From: Nocardioides turkmenicus
Lineage (GTDB): Bacteria; Actinomycetota; Actinomycetes; Propionibacteriales; Nocardioidaceae
DNA length: 64,000 nt
NCBI RefSeq assembly: GCF_011045035.1
Contig: NZ_JAALAA010000009.1
Span: 182,065 to 246,064, forward strand
Direction: 5' to 3'
Part shown: in pieces, positions 53,548 to 62,065 of the stretch
Layout of the letters: every line of letters starts with the position of its first letter
Numbering within the stretch: the stretch's first letter is position 1
Notes under the pieces: generated by a model
Databases searched by the model: none
The model's input: only the letters and a program-made list of their open reading frames with translations
Told to the model about the DNA's origin: nothing
Position numbers and translations under genes: made by a program

Positions 53548-54447
53548 TCAGGCCGAGGTGACGTCGGAGACGCCGGGGATGCTGACGCCGCCCCGGCGCA
53601 CCAAGGACTGCTCACCCCGCTGGACGACCTTGTAGAAGTGCTCGCTCCGCCCGCGCAGCAGCGGCGTGGACCCGAGGAGCGAGAGACGGCCGTGGGCGAG
53701 GCGGCTGGCCGTGCGTACGGCCCGCCATCGCGTCTCGTCCGCGGCCGACCACGGGATGCCGTAGTGCTCGCGGACGATCGGCGGGAGGCTGCCCTGGACC
53801 ACGGTGCGGAGCGTCTCGTTGGCCGGCGGCCCGCCGGGTAGGTGGTAGCCCGCGGTGCCGGCGATGTGGCGGCCGACCAGCCGCGCCTCGTCGACGAGAT
53901 ACGGCTCGTCCGAAGAGAGCCAGGCGTCGAAGCGGCGGCGGAAGTCGGGGTACGACGCCGGTGCGGCCGAGGCGGGCATGCCGAAGAGGCCGGCCCAGGT
54001 CACGAACCCGTCGAAGAGCTCCTCACGCTCAGGCGGGCGCAGCGGGCGAACCAGGGCGTCGTACATGAACTCGACCGAGTCCAGCGCGAACGCCGCCGTC
54101 CACCACATCAGCCCGGGGTCGGTGGCCGAGTAGTGCGAGCCGGCGGGGTGAGCGGGGCCGCCGTCGACCTCCATGGTCCCGTCGACGGGAGCATGACGAC
54201 GCGCGGTGAACGCCAGCGCCCGGTCGGCCTCCTCGCGGGAGCCGAGGAAGACCGTCTCCATCAGCCTGGCGGTCAGCGCGAGCCGGGTGTAGGGGGTCGA
54301 CCGGTGCACGGTGTGCTGTGCGGTGCCGACGAAGAGCCGCGGGTGCAGACCGCCGAGCACCAGCGCCCGCTGCCCCCAGGTCAGCCCGACGGCGCGCTGG
54401 CGCATCGCACGGACGACCATCGAGTCGGCGGCGAAGTACCCGGGCAT
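53548..54447 (-). CDS. MpaB/rubber-oxygenase-type oxygenase (DUF2236)
   Basis: A 299-residue protein of the oxygenase MpaB family: ALVLGGLHPRLFVGTAQHTVHR, TARLMETVFLGSREEADRAL, ARRHAPVDGTMEVDGGPAHPAGSHYSATDPGLMWW and LVRPLRPPEREELFDGF. Family members bind heme b and oxidise double bonds in polyisoprenes or related lipids; the substrate here is unknown. It is convergent with the ABM gene, 8 nt apart. Confidence 0.85.
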   Translation of the reverse strand: MPGYFAADSMVVRAMRQRAVGLTWGQRALVLGGLHPRLFVGTAQHTVHRSTPYTRLALTARLMETVFLGSREEADRALAFTARRHAPVDGTMEVDGGPAHPAGSHYSATDPGLMWWTAAFALDSVEFMYDALVRPLRPPEREELFDGFVTWAGLFGMPASAAPASYPDFRRRFDAWLSSDEPYLVDEARLVGRHIAGTAGYHLPGGPPANETLRTVVQGSLPPIVREHYGIPWSAADETRWRAVRTASRLAHGRLSLLGSTPLLRGRSEHFYKVVQRGEQSLVRRGGVSIPGVSDVTSA

Positions 54448-54487
54448 ACCGACAGTCTGACACCGCTCGGTCGCCCGGCGCCGAGGA

Positions 54488-54889
54488 TCAGGCGGGCTGG
54501 AGAGCCGGGACGACGTACTCCCTGGTCAGCGGGGCGAAGTGGACGCCCTCGGCGATCTCCGCGAGCGTCGCCCAGCGCAGCTCCGCGATCTCCGCGGCCG
54601 CGTCCGGCGTCACCTCACCGGCCCAGGTGAAGACCGTCGAGCGGACCACGTGGCCCGGCTCGTTGGCCGCGTCGGCCTCGAACTCCCCGAGGGGGGTGAG
54701 GTCCTCGACCCGAAGACGTACGCCGAGCTCCTCCGCGACCTCGCGGACGGCCGCCTGCGCGGCCGACTCTCCCGGCTCCAGCTTCCCGCCGGGGAGCATG
54801 AAGCTCGCGGTGCCCTTCTTGCGGACGGTCAGCATCCGGCCTTCACCGTCGCGGAAGACGACCGCCGCGACGGTGATGACGGGGCTCAG
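54488..54889 (-). CDS. Nudix hydrolase with an apparent CTG start
   Basis: About 133 residues. The Nudix box is complete: GKLEPGESAAQAAVREVAEELGV. The first ATG in frame (54835) would cut off the first beta-strand of the fold. Reading upstream gives MSPVITVAAVVFRDGEGR from CTG 54887-54889, which is preceded by GGGGGAG at 5 nt. The CTG overlaps the purB stop TGA as CTGA. Nudix enzymes hydrolyse nucleoside diphosphate derivatives such as 8-oxo-dGTP or NDP-sugars. Coupling to purB suggests a role in nucleotide hygiene. Confidence 0.8.
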   Translation of the reverse strand: MSPVITVAAVVFRDGEGRMLTVRKKGTASFMLPGGKLEPGESAAQAAVREVAEELGVRLRVEDLTPLGEFEADAANEPGHVVRSTVFTWAGEVTPDAAAEIAELRWATLAEIAEGVHFAPLTREYVVPALQPA

Positions 54890-56316
54890 AGGATCTCCCC
54901 CGGCGTGTAGGCCGCGGCCTCGGGGTGGCGGGCGGTCACGGCCTCCACGCGGCGTACGACCTCCTGGACCTGCGCGACCGCGGCACCGGTGAACTCGATC
55001 GGCTCGGCCACGAGCGACTGGATCTGCTCCTCGGTCAGGCCGAGGCGCGGGTCGGCGCCGAGCTTGGCGAAGACGTCGTTCTCGGCCTGGCCCTTGCGCA
55101 TCGACAGCGCGGTGCCGACGGCGGCCTCCTTGATCGCCTCGTGGGCCTCCTCGCGGCCGACGCCGTTGCGGACGGCCGCCATCAGGACCTTGGTGGTCGC
55201 CAGGAACGGCAGGTAGCGGTCGAGCTCACGCTGGATCACCGCGGGGAAGGCACCGAACTCGTCGAGCACGGTGAGGAAGGTCTGGAAGAGCCCGTCGGCG
55301 GCGAAGAAGGCGTCCGGGAGCGCGACGCGGCGCACGACCGAGTCGGAGACGTCGCCCTCGTTCCACTGGTCGCCGGCCAGCTCGGAGATCATCGAGAGGT
55401 AGCCGCGGAGCACGACGGAGAGGCCGTTGACCCGCTCGGTGGAGCGCGAGTTCATCTTGTGGGGCATCGCGCTCGAGCCGACCTGGCCCTCCTTGAAGCC
55501 CTCGGTGACCAGCTCGTTGCCGGCCATCAGCCGGATCGTGGTCGACAGGTTGGAGGGGCCGGAGACCAGCTGGACCAGCGCCGAGACGGCGTCGAAGTCG
55601 AGCGAGCGCGGGTAGACCTGGCCCACGCTGGTGAAGACGTTGTCGAAGCCGAGGTGGGCCGCCACCCGCTCCTCCAGCACGGCGAGCTTGCCGGCGTCGC
55701 CGTCGAGCAGGTCGAGCATGTCCTGGGCGGTGCCCATCGGACCCTTGATCCCGCGCAGCGGGTAGCGGTCGATGAGCTCCTCGACCCGCTGGAGGCCGAC
55801 GAGCATCTCGTCGGCGACGGTCGCGAACCGCTTGCCCAGCGTCGTCGCCTGGGCGGCGACGTTGTGGCTACGACCGGCCATGACGGTGGTCTCGTGCTCG
55901 GTCGCGAGCCGCGCCAGGCGGGCCAGGGTGGCGACGGCACGGTCACGGATCACCTTCAGCGAGGAGAGCACCTGGAGCTGCTCGACGTTCTCGGTGAGGT
56001 CGCGGCTGGTCATGCCCTTGTGGATGTGCTCGTGGCCGGCGAGCGCGGCGAACTCCTCGATCCGCGCCTTCACGTCGTGGCGGGTCACCCGCTCCCGGGC
56101 CGCGATCGAGTCGAGGTCGACGTCCTCCACGACCTTCTCGTACGCCTCCACGACCCCGTCGGGGACGTCGATGCCGAGATCCTTCTGAGCCTTGAGCACC
56201 GCGATCCAGAGCTGGCGCTCCAGCACGATCTTGTGCTCGGGACTCCAGATCCCGGCGAGGTCGGCCGCGGCATAGCGGTTGGCGAGGACGTTGGGCACCA
56301 CAGTCACGGCGGACAT
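54886..56316 (-). CDS. purB: Adenylosuccinate lyase
   Basis: A 476-residue fumarase/aspartase-superfamily enzyme acting twice in purine synthesis, on SAICAR and on adenylosuccinate. The signature loop is GSSAMPHKMNSRSTERVNGL. Also visible are TSRDLTENVEQLQVL and AGRSHNVAAQATTLGKRFA with the catalytic His region. The start at 56316 has GGGAGA very near it; GTG codons at 56307 and 56301 are alternatives. It is divergent from the DUF4032 gene and is followed by the coupled Nudix gene. Confidence 0.95.
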   Translation of the reverse strand: MSAVTVVPNVLANRYAAADLAGIWSPEHKIVLERQLWIAVLKAQKDLGIDVPDGVVEAYEKVVEDVDLDSIAARERVTRHDVKARIEEFAALAGHEHIHKGMTSRDLTENVEQLQVLSSLKVIRDRAVATLARLARLATEHETTVMAGRSHNVAAQATTLGKRFATVADEMLVGLQRVEELIDRYPLRGIKGPMGTAQDMLDLLDGDAGKLAVLEERVAAHLGFDNVFTSVGQVYPRSLDFDAVSALVQLVSGPSNLSTTIRLMAGNELVTEGFKEGQVGSSAMPHKMNSRSTERVNGLSVVLRGYLSMISELAGDQWNEGDVSDSVVRRVALPDAFFAADGLFQTFLTVLDEFGAFPAVIQRELDRYLPFLATTKVLMAAVRNGVGREEAHEAIKEAAVGTALSMRKGQAENDVFAKLGADPRLGLTEEQIQSLVAEPIEFTGAAVAQVQEVVRRVEAVTARHPEAAAYTPGEIL

Positions 56317-56354
56317 TCTCCCATGTTCGACGAGTTCCCCACTAACGTGGCGGT

Positions 56355-57569
56355 ATGGCCTTGCAGATCCTCGCCAGCCGGCCGGACCCGGCGATCTACA
56401 CCCTGCCCTGGTCCCGGGCCCTGGAGGACTGGCCGGACGACGTCGTGGTGCCGCTGACCCGTGGCCTGAGCCGACACGTCGTACGCATCGTGCGCGTGCG
56501 CAACCACGTCTACGCGGTCAAGGAGACCCAGGCCGACATCGCCCGGCGGGAGTACAACATGCTGCGCGAGTTGCAGCGTCTCGGCCTGCCGACGGTGGTC
56601 GCCAAGAGCGTCGTCACCGGCCGCAAGGACCACGACGGCAACGATCTCAACGCGGCGCTGATGACCGAGCACCTCACCTACTCGCTCCCCTACCGCGCCC
56701 TGTTCGAGCGGGGCCTGGCCGCGGACCGGCTCCCCAGCCTGATCGACGCCCTCGTCGTCCTGCTCGTACGCCTCCACCTGGCCGGCTTCTACTGGGGCGA
56801 CGTCTCCTTGTCGAACGTCCTCTTCGTCCGCGACGCGAACGGGTTCGCCGCCTACCTGGTCGACGCCGAGACCGGGGAGCTGAAGCCCGAGCTCTCCGAC
56901 CGGCTCCGCGAGTACGACCTCGACGTCGCCTACCAGAACATCTACGGCGAGCTGCTCGACCTGCAGGCGAGCGACTCGCTGCCGGAGGCCTTCCCGATCG
57001 ACGCGATCGTCGAGCGGCTGCAGACCCGCTACGACGCGCTGTGGCGCGAGCTCACCGAGGAGCAGGTCTTCTCCGCCGAGGAGATGTGGCACATCGAGCA
57101 GCGCATCGAGCGCCTCCACGACCTCGGCTTCGACGTGGAGGAGCTCGACATCACCACCAGCGAGGACGGCGACACGGTGGCGTTGCGCCCGCGGGTGGTC
57201 GAGCTCGGCCACCACCGTCGCGAGCTGCGCGCGCTGACCGGGCTCGACGTCCAGGACGCCCAGGCACGACGGATCCTCAACGACATCTCCGCCTACCGCG
57301 CCACCCGCGAGCTCGGCGACCAGCCGATCGAGGTCGCCGCCGGCCGCTGGCTGCGCGAGATCTACGAGCCCATCGTCGCGATGCGCCCTCCCGGCGCCGC
57401 CGCCAAGCTCACCCCGGCGCAGATGTTCCACGAGATCCTGGAGCACCGCTGGGTGCTCTCCCAGTTCGCCGGAGAGTGGGTCAAGCTCATCAACGCCGCC
57501 GAGTCCTACTACGAGGACGTCATCCAGCACCGCCCTGACGAGGCGGTCACACCACCCGCGGAGGACTGA
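56355..57569 (+). CDS. DUF4032 protein with an N-terminal kinase-like fold
   Basis: A 404-residue protein. The N-terminal ~180 residues keep protein-kinase-like landmarks: Lys56 in HVYAVKETQ, AGFYWGDVSLSNVLF (catalytic-loop-like Asp149 and Asn154) and LVDAETGE (DFG-like Asp170). The C-terminal ~200 residues match DUF4032 (VEELDITTSEDGDTVALRP, ARRILNDISAYRAT, MFHEILEHRWVLSQ). The family is confined mainly to actinobacteria; its substrate is unknown. TAACGT 6 nt before the ATG suggests a leaderless mRNA. Confidence 0.8.
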   Translation: MALQILASRPDPAIYTLPWSRALEDWPDDVVVPLTRGLSRHVVRIVRVRNHVYAVKETQADIARREYNMLRELQRLGLPTVVAKSVVTGRKDHDGNDLNAALMTEHLTYSLPYRALFERGLAADRLPSLIDALVVLLVRLHLAGFYWGDVSLSNVLFVRDANGFAAYLVDAETGELKPELSDRLREYDLDVAYQNIYGELLDLQASDSLPEAFPIDAIVERLQTRYDALWRELTEEQVFSAEEMWHIEQRIERLHDLGFDVEELDITTSEDGDTVALRPRVVELGHHRRELRALTGLDVQDAQARRILNDISAYRATRELGDQPIEVAAGRWLREIYEPIVAMRPPGAAAKLTPAQMFHEILEHRWVLSQFAGEWVKLINAAESYYEDVIQHRPDEAVTPPAED

Positions 57570-57570
57570 G

Positions 57571-57600
57571 CAGGATAGTGCTCATTTGAGCACTATCCTG
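57571..57600. terminator. Perfect hairpin between convergent genes
   Basis: CAGGATAGTGCTCA (57571-57584) and its exact complement (57587-57600) leave a 2-nt TT centre. It starts 1 nt after the DUF4032 stop and contains the stop of the small membrane protein on the other strand, so it probably ends both transcripts. Confidence 0.8.
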
Positions 57601-57884
57601 CCTTGGGTCACGCCCGCCGGATGGACGCGCCCGGCCTTCAGGTCGACCCCGTGAGGCGGGTCGTCGCCGTCGGGCGACGGGATGACGTGGCCGACGTTGT
57701 CCTGCTCCTTCAGGTCGCGCGCGGCGCGGGCGTTGCCCGGGTCGAAGACGTCGATGAAGTTGCCGAGGCCGTCGCCGATCCCGGCGGAGACGCCACGGCG
57801 CGAGGAGCGCAGGGCCTTGTTGCAGGCTGCGATCAGCAGGCCGAGCACGACAACGACGGCGACGCCGAACACGACCCAGGTCAT
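57582..57884 (-). CDS. Small single-helix membrane protein, unknown
   Basis: About 100 residues. An N-terminal membrane helix (MTWVVFGVAVVVVLGLLIAACNKAL) is followed by a polar tail with FIDVFDPGNARAARDLKEQDN and PSPDGDDPPHGVDLKAGRVH. No family is recognised. The start ATG 57884 is preferred; the frame is open to 57935. It lies 22 nt downstream of purD on the same strand and may be read from the purD transcript. Confidence 0.55.
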   Translation of the reverse strand: MTWVVFGVAVVVVLGLLIAACNKALRSSRRGVSAGIGDGLGNFIDVFDPGNARAARDLKEQDNVGHVIPSPDGDDPPHGVDLKAGRVHPAGVTQGRIVLK

Positions 57885-57906
57885 GCTCGGCAGACTACGC
57901 CGACGC

Positions 57907-59202
57907 TCAAAGCAGCGAGGCGCCCTCGACGACACCGAGCGGCTCGGCCGCGATGTCGGAGCGCCGCTGGAGACCGTCGAAGGTGATCAGGTCGGCGGCT
58001 GCGTACGCCCGCGAGCGCGCGTCGTCGATGTCGTAGCCCGTCGCGCGGACCGCCAGGACGCGGCCGCCCGCGGTGACCAGGTGGCGGTGGTCGGGCTCCT
58101 CCGGCGTGGAGGCGTCGACGATGGCGGTGCCGGCGTGGATCACGTCCACGTCGTTGATCGAGTTGGCGTTGCCGACGCCGGTGATGACGTCGCCCTTCGA
58201 GGAGGACTCCGGGTAGCCGGCCGAGGCCAGCACGACCGTCACCGAGGCGCCGTCGGAGAAGGTCGGCGCCTCGACCGTGTCGAGCGCGCCGGTGGCGGCC
58301 GCGAACAGCAGGTCGCCCAGCGAGGACTCCAGGAGCGCGAGCACCGGCTGCGAGTCGGGGTCGCCGAAGCGGCAGTTGAACTCGATCACCTTCGGGCCCT
58401 TGGCGGTCAGCGAGAGCCCGACGTAGAGGCACCCGACGAACGGGGCGCCGCGCTTCTCCATCTCGGCCAGGGTCGGCTGGACGACGGTCTCCAGCACGAC
58501 CTCGGCCAGGTCCGGCTGCGCCCACGGCAGCGGCGAGTAGGCACCCATCCCGCCGGTGTTGCCGCCCTTGCCGCCGTCGAAGATCCGCTTGAAGTCCTGC
58601 GCCGGCTGCAGGGCGTACGCGCGGGTGCCGTCGCAGATCGCGAACAGGGAGACCTCGGGGCCGTCGAGGAACTCCTCGATGACGACCCGCTCGCAGGCGG
58701 CCGCGTGAGCCAGCGCCTCCTCGCGGTCACGCGTCACGACGACGCCCTTGCCCGCGGCGAGCGCGTCGTCCTTGACGACGTACGGAGCGCCGAACTCGTC
58801 CAGCGCGGCGGCCGCCTCCTCGGGCGTGGTCGCCACGCGCGAGCCCGCGGTCGGCACACCGGCGGCGGACATCACGTCCTTGGAGAACGCCTTCGACCCC
58901 TCGAGCTGCGCGGCAGCCTCCGACGGGCCGAAGACCGCGATCCCCGCCTCACGGACCGTGTCGGCGACGCCGGCCACCAGCGGCGCCTCGGGCCCGACGA
59001 CGACCAGGTCGACGCCCAGCTCACCGGCCAGGGCGGCGATCGCGGGGCCGGACATGATGTCCACGTCCCGCAGCGTGGCGAACGCAGCGATCCCGGGGTT
59101 GCCGGGCGCGGCGTACACCTCGTTCCCCTCCTGGGAGAGCTTCAGCGCGAGCGCGTGCTCGCGGCCACCGGTGCCGACGACGAGGATCTTGCGAGTAGTC
59201 AC
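57907..59202 (-). CDS. purD: Phosphoribosylamine-glycine ligase (GAR synthetase)
   Basis: A 431-residue ATP-grasp enzyme making GAR. Signatures: KILVVGTGGREHALALKLSQ, VVGPEAPLVAGVAD, FGPSEAAAQLEGSKAFSKD and QDFKRIFDGGKGGNTGGMGAYSPLPW. The start is GTG 59202. The length is standard for the monofunctional bacterial PurD. Confidence 0.96.
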   Translation of the reverse strand: MTTRKILVVGTGGREHALALKLSQEGNEVYAAPGNPGIAAFATLRDVDIMSGPAIAALAGELGVDLVVVGPEAPLVAGVADTVREAGIAVFGPSEAAAQLEGSKAFSKDVMSAAGVPTAGSRVATTPEEAAAALDEFGAPYVVKDDALAAGKGVVVTRDREEALAHAAACERVVIEEFLDGPEVSLFAICDGTRAYALQPAQDFKRIFDGGKGGNTGGMGAYSPLPWAQPDLAEVVLETVVQPTLAEMEKRGAPFVGCLYVGLSLTAKGPKVIEFNCRFGDPDSQPVLALLESSLGDLLFAAATGALDTVEAPTFSDGASVTVVLASAGYPESSSKGDVITGVGNANSINDVDVIHAGTAIVDASTPEEPDHRHLVTAGGRVLAVRATGYDIDDARSRAYAAADLITFDGLQRRSDIAAEPLGVVEGASLL

Positions 59203-59246
59203 ACCGGAACTCTAGATGGTCGGCGTCAGACCCGATCAGACCGGAG

Positions 59247-59286
59247 CGAACACGGGCGCCGCCCCGGAGGACGACGCCCGTGTTCG
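59247..59286 (-). terminator. Hairpin downstream of the TM2 gene
   Basis: CGAACACGGGCG (59247-59258) and CGCCCGTGTTCG (59275-59286) are perfect 12-bp complements with a 16-nt loop. It lies just past the TM2 gene stop on the minus strand and separates it from purD. Confidence 0.7.
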
Positions 59287-59305
59287 TGTGGCAGCTGGAT
59301 CAGCC

Positions 59306-59566
59306 TCAGTTCTCGCGCAGCGGACGGCCCTGGCCGTCCACACCACCCTTGACCAGGATGATGATGCCGTCGATGAAGCCCCAGAGGCCGCCGGCACCGC
59401 AGGTGAGGACGGAGACGACGAGCTGGAGCACACCGATCTTGGTGTGGCCCATGTAGAAGCGACCGGCACCGAACGAGCCGAGGAAGATCCCGAGCAGCCC
59501 GGCGACCAGCTTGCTCTTGTCAGAGAGCTCGGCCGACGGGATAGGGGTGGGGGTAGGGTTTGTCAT
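59306..59566 (-). CDS. TM2-domain membrane protein
   Basis: About 86 residues. A polar N-terminus (MTNPTPTPIPSAELSDKS) is followed by the TM2 domain: LVAGLLGIFLGSFGAGRFYMGHTKIGVLQLVVS, then a second helix with GLWGFIDGIIIL. TM2 proteins are small two-helix membrane proteins of unclear function. The start ATG 59566 is used; ATG 59578 is an alternative. Confidence 0.88.
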   Translation of the reverse strand: MTNPTPTPIPSAELSDKSKLVAGLLGIFLGSFGAGRFYMGHTKIGVLQLVVSVLTCGAGGLWGFIDGIIILVKGGVDGQGRPLREN

Positions 59567-59614
59567 GGCGCGGACCATATCGGGCCCCGCCGCCCGTCGA
59601 GATCCGGGTCCGCC

Positions 59615-60901
59615 TCAGCCCGCGAGCGGGTTGATGATGACCGTCTCGTCGCGCGCCGGGCCGACGCCGATGACCGACATCGGAGCGCCGGAGATCTCCT
59701 CGACGTACTTCACGTACGCCTGGGCGTTGGCCGGCAGGTCGCTGAACGTCCGCGCCCCGGAGATGTCCTCCTTCCAGCCGGGCAGCATCTCGAAGATGGG
59801 CTTGGCGTGGTGGAAGTCGGACTGGTTGACGGGCATCTCGTCGTGGCGGACACCGTCGACGTCGTACGCCACGCACACCGGGATCTCGTCGAGACCGCCG
59901 AGCACGTCGAGCTTGGTGAGGACGAAGTCGGTGACGCCGTTGACGCGGGCGGCGTAGCGGGCGATGACGGCGTCGTACCAGCCACAGCGGCGCGGGCGCC
60001 CCGTGGTGGTGCCGAACTCGTGGCCGTTGTCGCGCAGGTAGTCGCCGGAGGCGTCGAAGAGCTCGGTCGGGAACGGACCCTCGCCCACGCGTGTGGTGTA
60101 GGCCTTCACGATCGCGACGACCCGGTCGATCCGGTTCGGCGGGATGCCGGAGCCGGTGCAGGCGCCGCCCGAGGTGGCGTTGGAGGAGGTCACGAACGGG
60201 TAGGTGCCGTGGTCGACGTCGAGCAGCGTCGCCTGCCCGCCCTCGAGCAGCACGGTCTCGCCCCTGTCGAGCGCCTGGTTGAGCAGCAGGCCGGTGTCGC
60301 AGACCATCGGCGCGATCCGGTCGGCGTAGGACAGCAGGTCCTCGACGACGGCCTCGACGGTGAAGCCGCGACGGTTGTAGACCTTCGAGAGCAGCTGGTT
60401 CTTCAGCTCCAGCGCACCCTCGACCTTGCCGCGCAGGATCGACTCGTCGAAGAGGTCCTGGACGCGGATGCCGATGCGGTTGACCTTGTCGGCGTACGTC
60501 GGCCCGATGCCGCGGCCGGTGGTGCCGATCTTGCGCGAGCCGAGGAACCGCTCGGTGACCTTGTCGAGCTGACGGTTGTAGTCGGCGATGACGTGGGCGC
60601 TGGCCGACAGCTTCAGCTTGGAGATGTCGACGCCGCGCTCCTCCAGGCCGGTCAGCTCCTCGAAGAGGACGGCGAGGTCGACGACAACACCGTTGCCGAT
60701 CACCGGCGTGACGCCGGCGGTGAGGATGCCGCTGGGCAGCAGGTGGAGGGCGTACTTCTCCTTGCCGATCACCACGGTGTGGCCGGCGTTGTTGCCGCCG
60801 TTGAACTTCACGACGTAGTCGACGTGCTCACCGAGAAGGTCGGTCGCCTTGCCCTTGCCTTCGTCGCCCCACTGGGCGCCGATGATCGTGATCGCGGGCA
60901 T
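59615..60901 (-). CDS. purA: Adenylosuccinate synthetase
   Basis: A 428-residue GTP-dependent enzyme joining IMP and aspartate. Signature 1 is [16 protein letters not shown] with the P-loop-like GDEGKGK, followed by [11 protein letters not shown]. Signature 2 is [31 protein letters not shown] is the C-terminal nucleotide site. The start ATG 60901 ([13 protein letters not shown]) has GGAG 6 nt upstream; the longer frame to 60985 is not conserved. Confidence 0.96.
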   Translation of the reverse strand: MPAITIIGAQWGDEGKGKATDLLGEHVDYVVKFNGGNNAGHTVVIGKEKYALHLLPSGILTAGVTPVIGNGVVVDLAVLFEELTGLEERGVDISKLKLSASAHVIADYNRQLDKVTERFLGSRKIGTTGRGIGPTYADKVNRIGIRVQDLFDESILRGKVEGALELKNQLLSKVYNRRGFTVEAVVEDLLSYADRIAPMVCDTGLLLNQALDRGETVLLEGGQATLLDVDHGTYPFVTSSNATSGGACTGSGIPPNRIDRVVAIVKAYTTRVGEGPFPTELFDASGDYLRDNGHEFGTTTGRPRRCGWYDAVIARYAARVNGVTDFVLTKLDVLGGLDEIPVCVAYDVDGVRHDEMPVNQSDFHHAKPIFEMLPGWKEDISGARTFSDLPANAQAYVKYVEEISGAPMSVIGVGPARDETVIINPLAG

Positions 60902-60996
60902 GTGTTGCTCCTTCGCTCCGGACGGAGTCCCTCCGCCCGGAGGCGGCTGCTCAACGCACCAATATCTAGTGTGTGCTCGATCCATCTACAGAAAGC

Positions 60997-61020
60997 AAAA
61001 AACCCTGGCAAGACCAGGGC
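60997..61020 (-). terminator. Intrinsic terminator of the LuxR-type regulator gene
   Basis: On the minus strand, CCCTGG-TCTTG-CCAGGG is followed by a run of six T. This is a textbook Rho-independent terminator, unusual in this GC-rich window. It lies 38 nt after the regulator stop and before purA. Confidence 0.85.
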
Positions 61021-61057
61021 TCTTGCGACCACACGCTAGCAAATACCGGCCCGTACG

Positions 61058-62038
61058 TCACAGCCAGGCTCGCCGGGCGGCCTCGACTCCCGCCTCGAAC
61101 CGGGAGGTCGCGCCGAGCTCCTCGAGCAGCTCGGCGACCCGTCGCCGGACCGTACGCAGCGAGACTCCGAGCCTCCGGGCGATCTGCTCGTCCTGGGCTC
61201 CGCTGGCCAGCTCGGCGAGCAGCAGCCGGCGCTCGGCGTTCGGCAGGTCCTCCAGCTCGGCCGCCGGGAGGGCCCGGTGCCACAGCTCCTCGAAGTAGCA
61301 GGTGACCACCTCGACGATGCCCCGCTGGCGTACGTTGATCATCGGCTGCTCCACCGGGCCGAGCGGGTCCGGGAACATCGCGTGGGTGCTGCCGACGACC
61401 ATCAGATGGGTGGCGACGCGGGGCAGGATCCGGATCTCCTCGCCGATCTCGACGCGCATCCGCAGCACGTCGGGCGAGTGCTTCAGGGCCGCCACCGGGT
61501 AGATGCCGCGACACCTGCGGCCCGACTTGATCGTCGCCTCGATGACCGAGATGAACCGCATCTCGGAGGGGTGCACGGTGACTGCCGGGCGCAGCCACAT
61601 CATGTCGCCCGAGGTCGCCGAGACCAGCCGCTCGAAGGTCTCCGGCGTGAACTCGGTGGTGATCACCTCGCCCTCGATGGGATGCTCCTCGCCGATCGGG
61701 GCCGGGAGTCGTGCGGCGGTGCCGGCGACGTACGGGACCGACTGGGAGATCTTGAGCAGGTGGTCGTGGGCATCCTGCGCCCTGGTCGCGGCCCGCTCCA
61801 GCATGTGGGCGACCACTGCTGTCGGGCTGAGCACCGTCAGGGTCTCACTGACGCAGATCACGCCGCTCTCGATCAGCGGCGCGGCCTCCTCCTTCAGCTC
61901 GTCCTCCGAGGTCGACAGCGTCGCCGCGACGACCACCACCGGCCACCCGTTGAGCGGGAGGAGGCGACTGTAGAGCTGCGCCGCGCCCGGGTCGAACCCG
62001 AGCGCGGTCATCAGCGTCTGTGACCGGCCGTTCTCCAT
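61058..62038 (-). CDS. LuxR-type HTH regulator with TrmB-like N-terminal region
   Basis: About 326 residues. The N-terminal part (LYSRLLPLNGWPVVVVAATLSTSEDELKEE) resembles a degenerate TrmB-like winged helix, followed by an effector region. The C-terminus has a LuxR-type HTH (LLLAELASGAQDEQIARRLGVSLRTVRRRVAELLEELG). There is no receiver domain, so it is not a standard two-component regulator. The start ATG 62038 (MENGRSQTL) is used; GTG 62047 is inside a palindrome. It lies 27 nt downstream of lysS. Confidence 0.8.
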   Translation of the reverse strand: MENGRSQTLMTALGFDPGAAQLYSRLLPLNGWPVVVVAATLSTSEDELKEEAAPLIESGVICVSETLTVLSPTAVVAHMLERAATRAQDAHDHLLKISQSVPYVAGTAARLPAPIGEEHPIEGEVITTEFTPETFERLVSATSGDMMWLRPAVTVHPSEMRFISVIEATIKSGRRCRGIYPVAALKHSPDVLRMRVEIGEEIRILPRVATHLMVVGSTHAMFPDPLGPVEQPMINVRQRGIVEVVTCYFEELWHRALPAAELEDLPNAERRLLLAELASGAQDEQIARRLGVSLRTVRRRVAELLEELGATSRFEAGVEAARRAWL

Positions 62039-62040
62039 GT

Positions 62041-62058
62041 CTGGCACTCTAGTGCCAG
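62041..62058. promoter_or_regulatory. Palindrome in the lysS-regulator gap
   Basis: CTGGCACT-CT-AGTGCCAG is a perfect dyad with 8-bp arms, 2 nt upstream of the regulator's ATG. It could be an autoregulatory operator or a structure limiting read-through from lysS. Confidence 0.45.
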
Positions 62059-62065
62059 ATAGTTG

